A stretch of DNA of 64,000 nucleotides from positions 62,001-126,000 of the forward strand of contig NZ_FOGT01000003.1 of the NCBI RefSeq assembly GCF_900111295.1. The letters run 5' to 3'. Shown one piece after another: positions 19,714 to 31,713 of this stretch. The translations under genes were made by a program, and so were the position numbers. The notes beneath the pieces were generated by a model. The model was not told the origin of the DNA. It made no database searches and was given only the letters and a program-made list of their open reading frames with translations. Source of the stretch: Salipaludibacillus aurantiacus (GTDB taxonomy: Bacteria > Bacillota > Bacilli > Bacillales > Salisediminibacteriaceae). Within the stretch, counting starts at the first letter, position 1. Each line of letters opens with the position of its first letter.

Positions 19714-20727
19714 TTAACGGCGGCGGTCTACAGGGTTTGTCCCTTCTTCGTCCTCACCATCATCAGTCGCTTTACCGATTGAGTCTCTCATATCTGTATC
19801 GGCTTTAATATTATTAAAGTTCATGTAATCCATAACTCCTAGGTTGCCGGATCGCAACGCTTCAGACATCGCCATAGGTACTTCAGCTTCTGCTTCCACA
19901 ACTTTGGCGCGCATTTCTTCTACTCTGGCTTTCATTTCCTGCTCTTGCGCTACAGCCATTGCCCGTCTCTCTTCAGCTTTAGCCTGGGCAATTTTCTTAT
20001 CTGCTTCTGCCTGGTCTGTCTGAAGAACAGCTCCGATATTTTTACCAATATCAATATCGGCAATATCAATTGATAAGATTTCAAATGCGGTGCCTGCATC
20101 CAGGCCTTTTTTCAAGACAGTCTGTGAAATCATATCCGGGTTTTCAAGAACTTCTTTATGATTAGTAGCCGAACCAATTGTTGAAACAATCCCTTCCCCT
20201 ACACGGGCAATAATTGTTTCTTCACCGGCACCCCCGACGAGACGGTCTATATTCGCACGGACCGTAATGCGTGCTTTAGCTTTCACTTCAATACCATCCA
20301 TTGCCACACCAGCAATAAACGGTGTTTCAATTACTTTTGGGTTAACGCTCATTTGAACGGCCTCAAGGACATCCCGGCCTGCCAGGTCAATGGCAGCGCA
20401 CCGTTCGAATGTTAAATCAATATTGGCTCTTTGGGCTGCAATTAATGCATTTACGACCCTGTCCACGTTTCCTCCGGCCAGGTAATGGCCTTCCAGTTTA
20501 TTCGTACTAATATCAAGTCCGGCTTTAACCGCCTTGATTAATGGGTTGACAACTCTGTGCGGGATAACACGGCGGAGCCTCATCCCAACCAGCTGGAAAA
20601 TACCAACTTTTACTCCTGCTGCCCAGGCTGAGATCCATAAAGCCACAGGTACAAAAGTAAATAGTACTGCAAAAGCAACAATGATAAGGGCGAGCCCTAT
20701 CCAGATCCCTATTTCTTGTGTAATCAT
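19714..20727 (-). CDS. floA: Flotillin-like protein FloA
   Basis: Scaffold protein of functional membrane microdomains. The N-terminal hairpin (about residues 8-40, [29 protein letters not shown]) inserts in the membrane; an SPFH-like domain follows, then an Ala/Glu-rich coiled coil (about 235-290) with [22 protein letters not shown]-like repeats. The 337-residue length is normal. GAAGGAGG precedes the ATG, which overlaps the yqeZ stop by 4 bp. The yqeZ-floA-yqfB cluster is sigma-W controlled in B. subtilis, and a matching promoter is present upstream. Confidence 0.98.
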   Translation of the reverse strand: MITQEIGIWIGLALIIVAFAVLFTFVPVALWISAWAAGVKVGIFQLVGMRLRRVIPHRVVNPLIKAVKAGLDISTNKLEGHYLAGGNVDRVVNALIAAQRANIDLTFERCAAIDLAGRDVLEAVQMSVNPKVIETPFIAGVAMDGIEVKAKARITVRANIDRLVGGAGEETIIARVGEGIVSTIGSATNHKEVLENPDMISQTVLKKGLDAGTAFEILSIDIADIDIGKNIGAVLQTDQAEADKKIAQAKAEERRAMAVAQEQEMKARVEEMRAKVVEAEAEVPMAMSEALRSGNLGVMDYMNFNNIKADTDMRDSIGKATDDGEDEEGTNPVDRRR

Positions 20728-22088
20728 GTTTTTTCCTCCTTCTTCTCAATCGACTCATCAATTTTTTCGGAAATTTCCCGGACAACTATACGTGAGCCTG
20801 CCATAGAAATAACCTTAACTTTCCTTCCCTGTTCAATATATCCTCCCTCGGATACAACGTCAAGTCGTTCGTCATTTATAATCGCAGTTCCTGAAGGGCG
20901 AAGGACAGTTAAAGCTTCTCCTGTCTGCCCTAAAATTTCATCTCTGTTTTCGTTAGAGACATACCCGAGTTCAGTTTTCGTCTGATCACTTAAAATTACT
21001 CTTCTGAATGGCCCCTTGTAACTTGCATATTTAAAGAAAATAACTGAGGCTATCACTGTTATAATTAACGCGATCGTGACTGAAATCATTATATTTACAG
21101 TGGAATAGGAGCTTAGAACTAAACTTCCCACCACGCCTCCTATTCCAAGAACGCCAAAGATTCCGAAGCTCGGCGAGAATATTTCCACGAGTATCAGGAT
21201 GACTCCGATCCCAAATAAAATGACGGCTTCCCAGCCGGCAAAACCTGCTACAAGATGACCAAAGAAAAATAGAAATAAAGCAGATGCCCCCATAATACCC
21301 GGGATGCCAAAACCGGGAGAATACAGCTCAAGCACAAGACCGAGGCTTCCAATAGAGAGCAGGATAGGTATGACCACAGGATGAGTGACAAATCGGGCAA
21401 GCTGCTCAGCAAAACTTACTTCCGTTTCTTTAATTTCTGCATTTTCCATGCCAAGGTATTCAAGAAGCTCTTCGCGGTTCTCTGCCGTTGCTTCTGCATA
21501 GCCTGCTTCGAGAGCCTGGCCTGGTGTCAACGTTAACAGTTCTCCTTCGCCCGCGCCGTACTCCGGGAGATCTATTCTGGAATCAGCCATAGCGAGCGCA
21601 AATTCAGGGTCTCTGTCATTTAATTCTGCCGCTTCTCTCATACTGGCCAGCCAAGCAGACTGCGCTTTTTCATCAGCCGCACTTCCTGTCCCATCAATAA
21701 CAGCAGCTGCCCCCATCCGCGTTCCTGGAGCCATAACTATCTCATCGGCATTCAGAGATATATAAGCGCCTGCAGACAAAGCATCCCCCACTATAAAAGC
21801 GGTCGTCGGTGTTTCAGCATTCCTTACTAAAGATGCAATATTTCCGGCCGCATCTACAAAACCGCCCGGTGTATGAACTTCAAAAACTATATGATCTGCT
21901 CCTTCTTCCTCGGCAGTTTGGATCGAACGGTTTAAGAAAGCTTCCAGTCCCCTTTCCACTTCTTTCTCAACCGGAATAAAATAAACAAGCTCCCCTTCTC
22001 CTCCGCTTTCCGCACTTAATGGTCCACTGATAAACAAAGCAAAAGCTGAGATAATCATGGCCGCGTACACGAAGATTCGAACGTTCAT
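20724..22088 (-). CDS. yqeZ: NfeD-like membrane serine protease family protein (YqeZ)
   Basis: Member of the NfeD/ClpP-class family coupled to flotillin genes; related archaeal proteins are serine proteases. A signal peptide or anchor (about residues 1-27) is followed by a ClpP-like domain (about 30-200) with [19 protein letters not shown] and the likely nucleophile in [11 protein letters not shown]. Then come four to five transmembrane helices (about 235-350) and a C-terminal OB-fold NfeD domain (about 370-450). ATG 22088 is seven bases after GGGGGGAG; ATG 22091 is the alternative. It is translationally coupled to floA. Confidence 0.95.
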   Translation of the reverse strand: MNVRIFVYAAMIISAFALFISGPLSAESGGEGELVYFIPVEKEVERGLEAFLNRSIQTAEEEGADHIVFEVHTPGGFVDAAGNIASLVRNAETPTTAFIVGDALSAGAYISLNADEIVMAPGTRMGAAAVIDGTGSAADEKAQSAWLASMREAAELNDRDPEFALAMADSRIDLPEYGAGEGELLTLTPGQALEAGYAEATAENREELLEYLGMENAEIKETEVSFAEQLARFVTHPVVIPILLSIGSLGLVLELYSPGFGIPGIMGASALFLFFFGHLVAGFAGWEAVILFGIGVILILVEIFSPSFGIFGVLGIGGVVGSLVLSSYSTVNIMISVTIALIITVIASVIFFKYASYKGPFRRVILSDQTKTELGYVSNENRDEILGQTGEALTVLRPSGTAIINDERLDVVSEGGYIEQGRKVKVISMAGSRIVVREISEKIDESIEKKEEKT

Positions 22089-22142
22089 CATTTGACTCCC
22101 CCCTTCTTAGAGATGTCCTTATTAAAGATATAATGATACATT

Positions 22143-22169
22143 TACGTACCAGTATTATTTAAAGTTTCA
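22143..22169 (-). promoter_or_regulatory. Sigma-W-like promoter of yqeZ-floA
   Basis: TGAAAC (22169-22164) and CGTA (22146-22143) separated by 17 bp on the minus strand, about 55 bp before yqeZ. The sigma-W consensus is TGAAAC-N16-CGTA, so the spacer is one base long. The operon is a known sigma-W target in B. subtilis. The rest of the 22092-22390 interval shows no gene. Confidence 0.6.
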
Positions 22170-22386
22170 TTTTTTAAGAAACAACTGTCTCTTTCTGTTA
22201 TTTTACCTATTTTGTCTTTAAATTAAAAATATTATGATGTATTTTATAATTATTTCACCCTGTGCCGCCCCGCTCGTTTTCAGTGACAAACTGCCAATCA
22301 TCAACAGGGCTTTAACATACTCTTAAAGCTTCAACTAACACACAAATAATCCAGTTGAATAATCAGAGGACGGTTCTGCAAGGCCT

Positions 22387-22423
22387 AAAAAAAGAAACTG
22401 ACGCAGCGGTCAGTTTCTTTTTT
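22387..22423 (-). terminator. Bidirectional terminator after the 106-residue hypothetical gene
   Basis: GAAACTGAC / GTCAGTTTC with a 6-nt loop, flanked by A-rich and T-rich tracts on both sides. Confidence 0.85.
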
Positions 22424-22427
22424 AGAA

Positions 22428-22748
22428 TTAATTGGCATCATCAAGATTTTTTAAATAGTCTCTCGTTTTTTCTGTCCCCAGCTCATAAATCAACTGGAAT
22501 AACTCTCTTACCTCATCTTGAAATTCACTTTTATCCAAATCATCCTGATACTCATCGAACGGCCTTACAAAAATATGCTCCTGTATCACATCGTTCTTAT
22601 TTACTTGAGCTATTAACTGTTCAAGTTGCTGTTTTTCCTGTTCATCTGCCTCAACTTCATACTGGACAGTTCTTGTATCCGTTTTTACCGGTTGAAGTCT
22701 GATATAGCTACCGCCATGCCATGCTACGTAAAATAACTCTTTAGCCAT
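22428..22748 (-). CDS. Hypothetical protein, 106 residues
   Basis: I do not recognise this family. The product begins MAKELFYVAWHGGSYIRLQPV, has a short beta-rich N-terminal half, and then an acidic helical C-terminal half (FDEYQDDLDKSEFQDEV and LIYELGTEKTRDYLKNLDD). It has no signal peptide or membrane segment. AGGAGGATTCCT-like sequence precedes the ATG and a strong terminator follows the stop, so it looks like a single-gene transcript. It lies between yqeZ and yqeY, where the standard B. subtilis order has no such gene that I recall. Confidence 0.75.
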   Translation of the reverse strand: MAKELFYVAWHGGSYIRLQPVKTDTRTVQYEVEADEQEKQQLEQLIAQVNKNDVIQEHIFVRPFDEYQDDLDKSEFQDEVRELFQLIYELGTEKTRDYLKNLDDAN

Positions 22749-22911
22749 AGGAATCCTCCTTAATCATAAGTCATAAATGTAGATACCCTAAATTGCCAAA
22801 AAATATTCATCTTGCTTCACCGTTATTAACAGATGCTCCTATGCCACCTGAAAAAGTCATTTAAGATCTGGGGATTGCGAGGAACCATCTACTGCCGTTA
22901 TCCAAAAATAA

Positions 22912-22938
22912 AAACGCCTTGTATGTTACAAGGCGTTT
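22912..22938 (-). terminator. Terminator of rpsU-yqeY
   Basis: AAACGCCTTGTA / TACAAGGCGTTT with a 3-nt loop, followed by TTTTTATTTTT on the minus strand, just after yqeY. Confidence 0.9.
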
Positions 22939-22944
22939 CGTACA

Positions 22945-23388
22945 TTATGATAAAGACTGTTGGACAAGCTCTTTTACTTTTGAACCATCTGCGCGGCCTT
23001 TTACTTTAGGCATAATAGCGCCCATCACTTTTCCCATATCTGCTTTCGATTCAGCTCCAACTTCTTCAATAGTTTCATTAACCACTTGCTGGAGTTCCTC
23101 TTCAGTCAGCTGTGACGGCATATATTCAGTTAATATCTGAATTTCAGCATTGGTTTTATCAGCAAGATCCTGACGGTTTGCTTGTTCAAATTCATGGAGG
23201 GATTCTTTACGTTGTTTCATCTCACGATTAAGAACCGTTAAGATTTCATCGTCAGTAAGTTCTTTTCCCTTATTAATTGATTCATTCTGTATAGAAGATT
23301 TCACCGAACGAATAACCAAGAGGCGTTGCTTCTCTTTATTCCGCATCGCTTCTTTCATATCTTCGTTAAGCTGATCAAGAATAGTCAA
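22945..23388 (-). CDS. yqeY: GatB/YqeY domain protein
   Basis: A 147-residue stand-alone GatB/YqeY-domain protein. The domain resembles the tail of the GatB amidotransferase subunit and may bind tRNA; the cellular role is unknown. Helical N-terminal [23 protein letters not shown] and the C-terminal glycine-rich [21 protein letters not shown] segment are typical. The start is TTG 23388, about seven bases after GAGGGTG. It follows rpsU by 18 bp, the conserved rpsU-yqeY pair. Confidence 0.97.
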   Translation of the reverse strand: MTILDQLNEDMKEAMRNKEKQRLLVIRSVKSSIQNESINKGKELTDDEILTVLNREMKQRKESLHEFEQANRQDLADKTNAEIQILTEYMPSQLTEEELQQVVNETIEEVGAESKADMGKVMGAIMPKVKGRADGSKVKELVQQSLS

Positions 23389-23406
23389 AGAACTGACACC
23401 CTCTCA

Positions 23407-23580
23407 TTAGAACTTACGTTTACGAGCTGCTTCAGACTTTTTCTTACGCTTAATGCTCGGTTTTTCATAATGCTTTCGCTTCTTAACTTCCGCCATCGTA
23501 CCTTCCTTAGACATCGTTTTCTTAAAGCGACGAAGAGCAGCATCGATAGACTCATTTTTACGCACACGAGTTTCTGCCAT
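23407..23580 (-). CDS. rpsU: 30S ribosomal protein S21
   Basis: Small-subunit protein S21. The start is ATG 23580, after GGAGGGAGGG, giving a basic 57-residue protein ([19 protein letters not shown]) that ends in [13 protein letters not shown] longer in-frame reading to 23616 has no ribosome site. It leads the rpsU-yqeY operon. Confidence 0.98.
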   Translation of the reverse strand: MAETRVRKNESIDAALRRFKKTMSKEGTMAEVKKRKHYEKPSIKRKKKSEAARKRKF

Positions 23581-23775
23581 TCTGTATCCCTCCCTCCGAA
23601 CAACCAATCGAAACATGCGAAATTAGCATGTCTTTGTTGATTATATACGAATGGGAACTTATGGTCAACTTATGAGCACTAAATAGACGTTAAAAATTTT
23701 AATCTTATATTTAAATAAGTGATTAGTCATCCTTGTCCACCTTTCCCCATATAGTGGTTTTGAGGGGGAGAGAAA

Positions 23776-24705
23776 ATGAATGAATGGATCACCTTATTTG
23801 CAATATATCTTGCTCTTTTTTTATTCGGTATGACAGTGCTCAGACACGGATTAATGGTCCGCTTCAGGTCTTCTCTGCCGGAAATTCTCACAAGGTTTGT
23901 AGACCGGCCGTGGAAAGGCTTAATTGCCGGGACGCTTGTTGCTACAGTGGTCCAGAGCAGTTCAGCAGTTATGGTCATAACTGTAGGGCTCGTAGCGGCG
24001 GGTATATTGTCTTTTAAGCATTCTGTTGGTATTATGCTTGGGGCTAATATAGGAACTGTAGCGACGCTTGAAATTCTCGCTTACGATCTGTCATCTTTTA
24101 TAATGCCGTGTTTAGTTATTGGTGTTATTTTGCTATTTTCCAAGACAGAGAATAATTTTGCTCTCGGCTGTCTTTTTTTTGGTTTTGCCACAATGATCGT
24201 CGCTATGCAAGGATTTGAAAGTCTTGCTTATCCGCTGTCATCCATTCCTTCTGTTTATAACTGGTTCACTTCAACAAGTGACAATTCACATATCGGTATT
24301 TTAGCCGGCATCATTTTAAGCAGTGTTATTCAATCAAGCTCCGTCGTGACTGCTATGGCGATGAGTTTTATGAATGAACACATCTTAGGGCTTCCTGCTG
24401 CCATATCTATTATGCTCGGCGCTAATATCGGCACCTGCATCACCGCCTGGTTTGCAAGTTTTGGAGGATCAAAAGAAGCAAAGCTCACAGCATATGCACA
24501 TATATGGGTAAATATTATTGGCGTCCTTCTCATTTTGCCGTTTATTGACTGGTTTTCGGCGATTGTCTCATTGACAAGCCCTTCTCCTGCTCAGCAGCTC
24601 GCACATGCTGCTTTCCTGTTTAATGCCGCCAGCTCCCTGCTTTTTCTTCCGTTTGCCGGACATCTGGCGTATATCGTGCAAAAAATACACGGACATATCC
24701 GTTAA
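23776..24705 (+). CDS. yqeW: Na/Pi cotransporter family protein (YqeW)
   Basis: Membrane transporter of the NptA/PNaS (SLC34-like) family, which couples phosphate movement to sodium; the substrate here is inferred from family. The two inverted repeats each carry a QSSS motif (60-63 and 186-189) and a GANIGT motif (89-94 and 215-220). Eight or so hydrophobic segments span 309 residues. It lacks the cytoplasmic PhoU-like domain of longer homologues. GGGGGAG precedes ATG 23776. It stands alone on the plus strand between minus-strand operons, as in B. subtilis. Confidence 0.93.
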   Translation: MNEWITLFAIYLALFLFGMTVLRHGLMVRFRSSLPEILTRFVDRPWKGLIAGTLVATVVQSSSAVMVITVGLVAAGILSFKHSVGIMLGANIGTVATLEILAYDLSSFIMPCLVIGVILLFSKTENNFALGCLFFGFATMIVAMQGFESLAYPLSSIPSVYNWFTSTSDNSHIGILAGIILSSVIQSSSVVTAMAMSFMNEHILGLPAAISIMLGANIGTCITAWFASFGGSKEAKLTAYAHIWVNIIGVLLILPFIDWFSAIVSLTSPSPAQQLAHAAFLFNAASSLLFLPFAGHLAYIVQKIHGHIR

Positions 24706-24841
24706 CCTATCAGTCCGTTTTTCTATTATGAAATGATATCAATCACTTCCTTAAATTGCAGATGTATATCAAAGAGCTGAACCGATACTCGTTCCTGACT
24801 CCTCACCAGACAGTCAAAACGGGCTGTTAATATAATTAAAA

Positions 24842-24877
24842 GAGCCATCCTCAAAAGTGATACTTTTGGGACAGCTC
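24842..24877 (-). terminator. Terminator of the hrcA-mtaB operon
   Basis: On the minus strand GAGCTGTCCCAAAAGT pairs with ACTTTTGAGGATGGCTC (one bulge, two wobbles) around an ATC loop, followed by TTTTAATT. It is 12 bp after the mtaB stop. Confidence 0.8.
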
Positions 24878-24888
24878 CTGCCTGACTA

Positions 24889-26226
24889 TTAACTAGTCAC
24901 GGTTTTTCGTAAATCTTTTTCTGCTTTAACAAAAGAACCTATGTTATAAGGGTAGCCTGCCTGATCGATTTTAACCTTTACAATTTCACCAATCATTGAG
25001 GTATCCAAAGGAACTTTTACTTTCATATAATTATCTGTATAACCTGTTAGATAAGCCGGGTTTTCTTTGTCCTTTTCTTCTGGAATCATTTCCAGAACCT
25101 GCCCCTCGTAATAAGAAGCGTATTCTTTTGCCTGCTGATTAGACAGCTCGATTAAGTAATGGACCCGCTTATTCTTTACCTGGTCATCTACTTGATCTTC
25201 CATTCGTGCAGCAGGCGTTCCTGTACGTTTTGAATAAGGAAAGACGTGAAGTTCCGAAAATCCGATTTTTCTGATGAAATCAGCTGTTTCGTTAAATTCC
25301 TTATCCGTTTCCCCAGGAAAACCGACGATGACATCAGATGTTACAGCTAGCCCCGGCAAAGCTTTCTTCAGTCTGTCAACTCGCTCTTTATAAAATTCCG
25401 CCGTGTATTTACGGCGCATACGTTTTAATACAGTATCCGACCCTGACTGAAGCGGGACGTGGAGATGGCGTACAATTTTGTTTGAGTCATTTATAACTTG
25501 TATAACATCATCAGTTATCTGACTGGCTTCAATTGAAGAAATACGGATCCTTTTTAAGCCCTCCACCTTCTCCAGGTCGGCTAATAAATCAGCAAGACTG
25601 TAATCTTTCATGTCTTCCCCGTAACCGCCGGTATGAATGCCGGTCAGTACAATTTCTTTGTATCCTGCATGCACAAGCTGCTCAGCCTGCTCAAGGACAT
25701 CTTGAGGCTGTCTTGAGCGCATCAGGCCTCTCGCCCAAGGAATAATGCAGAAGGTACAAAAGTTATTGCACCCTTCCTGAATTTTCAAAGAAGCCCTGGT
25801 TCTGTCTGTAAATGAAGGCACGTCCAGTTCTTCGTACACTCTTGCCTTCATTATGTTGCCTACGCCATTAATCGGCTCCCTGCTGACACGGTACTCCTCA
25901 ATATAATCAATGAGCTTATGACGGTCCTGCGTGCCGACAACAATATCAACACCGGGAATAGCCATTACTTCAGCCGGGGAGGTTTGTGCATAGCATCCTG
26001 TCACACATACTACCGCATCCGGGTTTTTGCGGATTGCCCGTCTAATAACCTGACGGCTTTTTTTATCTCCGGTATTGGTCACCGTACACGTATTAATCAC
26101 GTATACGTCTGCAATTTGTTCGTATTCAGTTTTTTCATAACCTGCCTTATGAAACAGCTGCCAGATAGCCTCTGTTTCATAATGATTAACTTTACATCCT
26201 AATGTATGGAAAGCAACACTTGGCAT
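24889..26226 (-). CDS. mtaB: tRNA (N6-threonylcarbamoyladenosine-37-C2) methylthiotransferase MtaB
   Basis: Radical-SAM enzyme converting t6A37 to ms2t6A37 in ANN-decoding tRNAs. Counting from ATG 26226, the N-terminal cluster cysteines are at about 11, 47 and 78, the radical-SAM CxxxCxxC is at 153, 157 and 160 (CNNFCTFC), and a TRAM domain is at the C-terminus. ATG 26226 is four bases after GGGGTGAG; the in-frame GTG at 26235 lies within that site. It follows rsmE by 5 bp as the last gene of the heat-shock operon. Confidence 0.96.
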   Translation of the reverse strand: MPSVAFHTLGCKVNHYETEAIWQLFHKAGYEKTEYEQIADVYVINTCTVTNTGDKKSRQVIRRAIRKNPDAVVCVTGCYAQTSPAEVMAIPGVDIVVGTQDRHKLIDYIEEYRVSREPINGVGNIMKARVYEELDVPSFTDRTRASLKIQEGCNNFCTFCIIPWARGLMRSRQPQDVLEQAEQLVHAGYKEIVLTGIHTGGYGEDMKDYSLADLLADLEKVEGLKRIRISSIEASQITDDVIQVINDSNKIVRHLHVPLQSGSDTVLKRMRRKYTAEFYKERVDRLKKALPGLAVTSDVIVGFPGETDKEFNETADFIRKIGFSELHVFPYSKRTGTPAARMEDQVDDQVKNKRVHYLIELSNQQAKEYASYYEGQVLEMIPEEKDKENPAYLTGYTDNYMKVKVPLDTSMIGEIVKVKIDQAGYPYNIGSFVKAEKDLRKTVTS

Positions 26227-26231
26227 TAAAC

Positions 26232-26984
26232 TCACCCCGATAATTCTAAATGATAAGATATGGCTGATAAGCCGTAAAATGGAGCTGTCTCACTCCTCAG
26301 TATACGCGGGCCAAAAGCACAGCTGATTGCCCCTGCTTCTTTCATCACTTGTACTTCCCGATCAGAAAAACCTCCTTCAGGGCCGGTGACAAGCAATAGA
26401 CGGTCCCCCGGCTTTACCAGTTCCAGCGTTTGACGGAATTGGCTTTTCTCATCAGTCTTCGCATCTTCTTCATAGGCGATTATGACATAAGAATATGAAG
26501 TAAAGCGGTTAAGAAGTTCCTTGAAAGAATGAACAGATTCAACCCGCGGCACAAGACTGCGGTGGGACTGTTCACTCGCTTCCTTAGCAATTTTATTCCA
26601 TCGTTCCAGTTTCTTCTTCTCTTTTTTCTTATCCCATTTAACTACAGACCGTTCTGCTTCAAACGGAATAATTCCGCCTGCTCCCAGTTCGGTCCCTTTC
26701 TGAATAACAAGCTCCAGTTTGTCACCTTTAGGCAGACCATGAGCAAGACTAACGTGGACAGGAAGCTCTGCTGAGTATTCAATCCTTTTAACGAGAGATG
26801 CTCTTACCCTTTCGGGAGAGACTTCTTCAAGGCTGCAGACAAAACAGACACCTTCTCCGTTACAGCAAATAACTTGATCGCCTGCCCGCATTCTCATTAC
26901 CCGGCTAATATGCCTGGCCTCATCGCCATCCATCATAACATAGTCATCATTAAAATGCTGATTACTTAAAAAATACCTCTGCAT
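26232..26984 (-). CDS. rsmE: 16S rRNA (uracil-1498-N3) methyltransferase RsmE
   Basis: SPOUT-class methyltransferase modifying U1498 of 16S rRNA. An N-terminal PUA-like domain (about residues 1-70, DEARHISRVMRMRAGDQV) precedes the knotted SAM-binding domain with VTGPEGGFSDREV and LGPRILRSETA-type motifs (here FGPRILRSETA). At 250 residues the length is normal. It lies 5 bp after prmA. Confidence 0.97.
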   Translation of the reverse strand: MQRYFLSNQHFNDDYVMMDGDEARHISRVMRMRAGDQVICCNGEGVCFVCSLEEVSPERVRASLVKRIEYSAELPVHVSLAHGLPKGDKLELVIQKGTELGAGGIIPFEAERSVVKWDKKKEKKKLERWNKIAKEASEQSHRSLVPRVESVHSFKELLNRFTSYSYVIIAYEEDAKTDEKSQFRQTLELVKPGDRLLLVTGPEGGFSDREVQVMKEAGAISCAFGPRILRSETAPFYGLSAISYHLELSG

Positions 26985-26989
26985 ACTAT

Positions 26990-27931
26990 CTACTCCGGTT
27001 TTTTGGCCGTAAAAGAAAGCCAGTCTTCCATTTCAATAATTTCTTCAATATAAAAACCTGAAGATTGCAGTGCCTCTCTCACCATTTCCCTTTTCGTCTG
27101 AATAATGCCGGAAGTAATAAGCTTCCCCCCTGGTTTTAACGAAGCGAAAGCTTCCCCGCTCATCCCTGTGATGACTTCTGCCAGGATATTGGCAACAATT
27201 AAATCAGGGGAATGGTCAGTGTTTTCAAGTAAATTGTTTTGTCTGACGCTTACTTTATCGTGCACTTTATTAAGTTTAGTATTAATTTTGGCTGATTTAA
27301 CCGCTACTTCATCAAGGTCAAGGGCATCAACCTGGGAGGCTCCCAGTTTTGCTGCGGCAATACTGAGGACACCTGTACCGGTTCCTACATCCAGGACCAT
27401 ATCTCCTTGATTTAAGTGGCGTTCAAGCGCTTGTATGCAAAGAACTGTCGTCGGGTGAGTTCCTGTTCCAAAAGCCATTCCAGGATCAAGTTCTATAATA
27501 ATTTCACTGTCCTGGACCGGCGAATAGTCCTCCCAAGTAGGAGTGATCGTAATATGATCAGAAACTTTAACAGGTTTATAATATTTTTTCCATGCTGTCG
27601 CCCATTCTTCCTCATTTACCTCACTTAAAGTCACTTTATTGTTGCCTAAATCAATATCGTAGACGAGGAGCTGGTTAATGGCCTCTTTAATTTCTTCCAC
27701 AGCTTCACCTAAGAAGCTGTTCACAGGAAGATAAGCTTTGAGTAATACACCTTCTTCAGGGTAATCACCTGGCGACAGCTCATAAATTTCTCCATATGTT
27801 GTTTCCCAATCGCGGTAAAGGTCGTCCGGATCCTCAATGACCACTCCGCTTGCTCCAGCCTCATGGAGAATATGGCTCACAGGTTCCACCGCTTCCTGGG
27901 TTGTATGAATGCATATTTCAGACCATTTCAT
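26990..27931 (-). CDS. prmA: Ribosomal protein L11 methyltransferase PrmA
   Basis: SAM-dependent enzyme that trimethylates ribosomal protein L11. The N-terminal substrate-binding domain ([17 protein letters not shown]) is followed by the class I methyltransferase core with [12 protein letters not shown] and [15 protein letters not shown], and [13 protein letters not shown] 27931 gives 313 residues; a TTG one codon earlier is less likely. It is in the dnaJ-prmA-rsmE-mtaB run. Confidence 0.97.
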   Translation of the reverse strand: MKWSEICIHTTQEAVEPVSHILHEAGASGVVIEDPDDLYRDWETTYGEIYELSPGDYPEEGVLLKAYLPVNSFLGEAVEEIKEAINQLLVYDIDLGNNKVTLSEVNEEEWATAWKKYYKPVKVSDHITITPTWEDYSPVQDSEIIIELDPGMAFGTGTHPTTVLCIQALERHLNQGDMVLDVGTGTGVLSIAAAKLGASQVDALDLDEVAVKSAKINTKLNKVHDKVSVRQNNLLENTDHSPDLIVANILAEVITGMSGEAFASLKPGGKLITSGIIQTKREMVREALQSSGFYIEEIIEMEDWLSFTAKKPE

Positions 27932-27956
27932 CAAACCAGCCCTCTCTGTCTATTAA

Positions 27957-29075
27957 TTATCCGAAGCTTTTAAAAGCTCTTTTTACTTTCTCAAAAAAAT
28001 TATGATTCTGTTCATCTGGTGCTTCATTGCCGCTTATGTCAGAAAACTCGCGAAGAAGCTCTTTCTGCCGTTCAGTAAGATTCTTAGGGGTGATAATTTT
28101 CATTTGGATATGCTGATCACCCTGCCCCATTCCTCTGACATTCGGCACGCCTTTGCCGCGCAGACGAAAATGTGTGCCTGTTTGGGTACCTGCAGGTACT
28201 TTTAACTTAACTTTCCCTTTCAAGGTAGGCACTTCAATCTCGTCGCCAAGTGCTGCCTGCACGAAAGTAATTGGCATTTCACAGAAAATGTCGTCGCCGT
28301 CCCGTTTGAAGAATTCGTGCGACTTAACATTAAAGACAACAAACAGGTCTCCAGGAGGACCTCCGTTTACTCCACCCTCGCCTTGTCCTGCTACACGTAT
28401 TTGCTGGCCTGTGTCCACACCGGCAGGAATTTTGACATGGATTTTCTTTCGTTTTTTTACTTTCCCCTGACCGCCGCACGTACGGCATTTATGTTTAATA
28501 AATTGGCCTGTACCGCTGCAGTGGTGACATACACGGCGGTTAACGACACGGCCGAAAGGAGTGTTCTGTTCCACGTTCATCTGTCCGGATCCCCCGCAAT
28601 GCTGACAGGTTTCCGGTGAGGTGCCTTCTTTTGCACCGGATCCATCACAGGTTTCGCATGTTTCTTCACGCGGAATCTCAATATCTGTTTCTTTGCCGAA
28701 AACTGCCTCTTTAAACTCCAGAGTCATAGTATACTGCATATCCGCTCCCTGGCGAGGCGCATTCGGGTCTCTTCTTCCTCCTCCGCCGAAGAACATATCG
28801 AATATATCACTAAATCCGCCGAAATCCCCTGCGCCTGCTCCACCGAATCCTTGGTTTGGATCAGTATGTCCAAATTGGTCGTAGTGGGCACGTTTTTGGG
28901 AATCGCTTAATGTATCATAAGCTTCTTTAACTTCCTTGAATTTCTCTTCCGCGTCTGCTTCTTTATTGACGTCCGGGTGGTATTTCCGAGCCAGCTTCCG
29001 GTACGCTTTCTTTATTTCTGCTTCGGATGCTCCTTGATCAACCCCAAGAACATCATAAAAATCTCGCTTGCTCAT
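27957..29075 (-). CDS. dnaJ: Chaperone protein DnaJ
   Basis: Hsp40 co-chaperone stimulating DnaK ATPase. The J domain (about residues 1-66) has the HPD motif in [10 protein letters not shown] Gly/Phe-rich linker (about 68-110) leads to four CxxCxGxG zinc repeats ([32 protein letters not shown]) and the substrate-binding C-terminal domain. Start: ATG 29075 (372 residues), eight bases after GGGAG. A terminator-like hairpin separates it from dnaK. Confidence 0.99.
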   Translation of the reverse strand: MSKRDFYDVLGVDQGASEAEIKKAYRKLARKYHPDVNKEADAEEKFKEVKEAYDTLSDSQKRAHYDQFGHTDPNQGFGGAGAGDFGGFSDIFDMFFGGGGRRDPNAPRQGADMQYTMTLEFKEAVFGKETDIEIPREETCETCDGSGAKEGTSPETCQHCGGSGQMNVEQNTPFGRVVNRRVCHHCSGTGQFIKHKCRTCGGQGKVKKRKKIHVKIPAGVDTGQQIRVAGQGEGGVNGGPPGDLFVVFNVKSHEFFKRDGDDIFCEMPITFVQAALGDEIEVPTLKGKVKLKVPAGTQTGTHFRLRGKGVPNVRGMGQGDQHIQMKIITPKNLTERQKELLREFSDISGNEAPDEQNHNFFEKVKRAFKSFG

Positions 29076-29177
29076 GCTTCTCACTCCCGAGTTTAATCCA
29101 TAACGAATATCTTATCATTCACCACTCAAACAGGCAAGAGATCAGATAGACTTCTTCCTGCACTCCAGTCGTGAAAA

Positions 29178-29210
29178 AAGTCAAAGCCAAGGAACTCCTG
29201 ACTTTGACTT
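29178..29210 (-). terminator. Intercistronic hairpin between dnaK and dnaJ
   Basis: On the minus strand AAGTCAAAGTCAGG pairs with CCTTGGCTTTGACTT (one wobble, one bulge) and is followed by TTTTTT. It is 22 bp after the dnaK stop and probably lowers expression of dnaJ and downstream genes relative to dnaK. Confidence 0.75.
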
Positions 29211-29231
29211 TTCACTCTGCTTCGTTAGAAA

Positions 29232-31082
<1,851 letters not shown>

Positions 31083-31101
31083 CTATTCATTGCATATGTA
31101 G

Positions 31102-31713
31102 TTATGCATTAACTTTTACCATAGCTGGTCGAATGACACGGTCTTTAAGCTGATAGCCTTTCTGCATTTCTTCTACGACAATATTTGAACCATAATCATC
31201 TGTTTCGACTTGCATCACCGCCTGATGGTAGTGAGGGTCAAATGGCTGACCAACAGCGTCAATTTCACTAATACCTTCTTCTTCTAAAGCATTCTTAATT
31301 TGACGGTAAACCATGTCCATTCCTTTTAATAAACTCTTCGTTTCTTCTTCCTGAGGAGTGATCGCCATTCCTCTTTCAAAGTTATCCAAAGCAGGAAGGA
31401 GTTTCTCCGCCAGACTTTGTGATTTATATTTAGCAGCCGATTCTTTCTCCTGTTTCGTACGGCGCCGGAAATTATCATAGTCTGCCTGAATACGTAACAT
31501 TCTGTTTGTCGCTTCCTCAAGCTTCAGTTCAAGCTGTTTCACTTCAGAATCCTGAGATTCTTCAGCAGAATCCACTTCTTCCTGATGCTGTTCCTCCTGC
31601 TTAAGCTCTTCCTCTGAACCTTCTCCTTCAGAGGTTTTCTGAGACACCTCTTCATGTGTCTGTTTTTCTTCATATGTGACATCATCAAATTCACGGTTAG
31701 TTTCGTTACCCAA
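31102..31713 (-). CDS. grpE: Nucleotide exchange factor GrpE
   Basis: Releases ADP from DnaK. An acidic, low-complexity N-terminus (about residues 1-65) is followed by a long coiled coil (KLEEATNRMLRIQADYDNFRRR) and the C-terminal beta domain (GYQLKDRVIRPAMVKV). The best start is TTG 31713, eight bases after AAGGAGG; an in-frame GTG at 31722 is too close to that site. This gives 203 residues. Confidence 0.97.
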   Translation of the reverse strand: MGNETNREFDDVTYEEKQTHEEVSQKTSEGEGSEEELKQEEQHQEEVDSAEESQDSEVKQLELKLEEATNRMLRIQADYDNFRRRTKQEKESAAKYKSQSLAEKLLPALDNFERGMAITPQEEETKSLLKGMDMVYRQIKNALEEEGISEIDAVGQPFDPHYHQAVMQVETDDYGSNIVVEEMQKGYQLKDRVIRPAMVKVNA

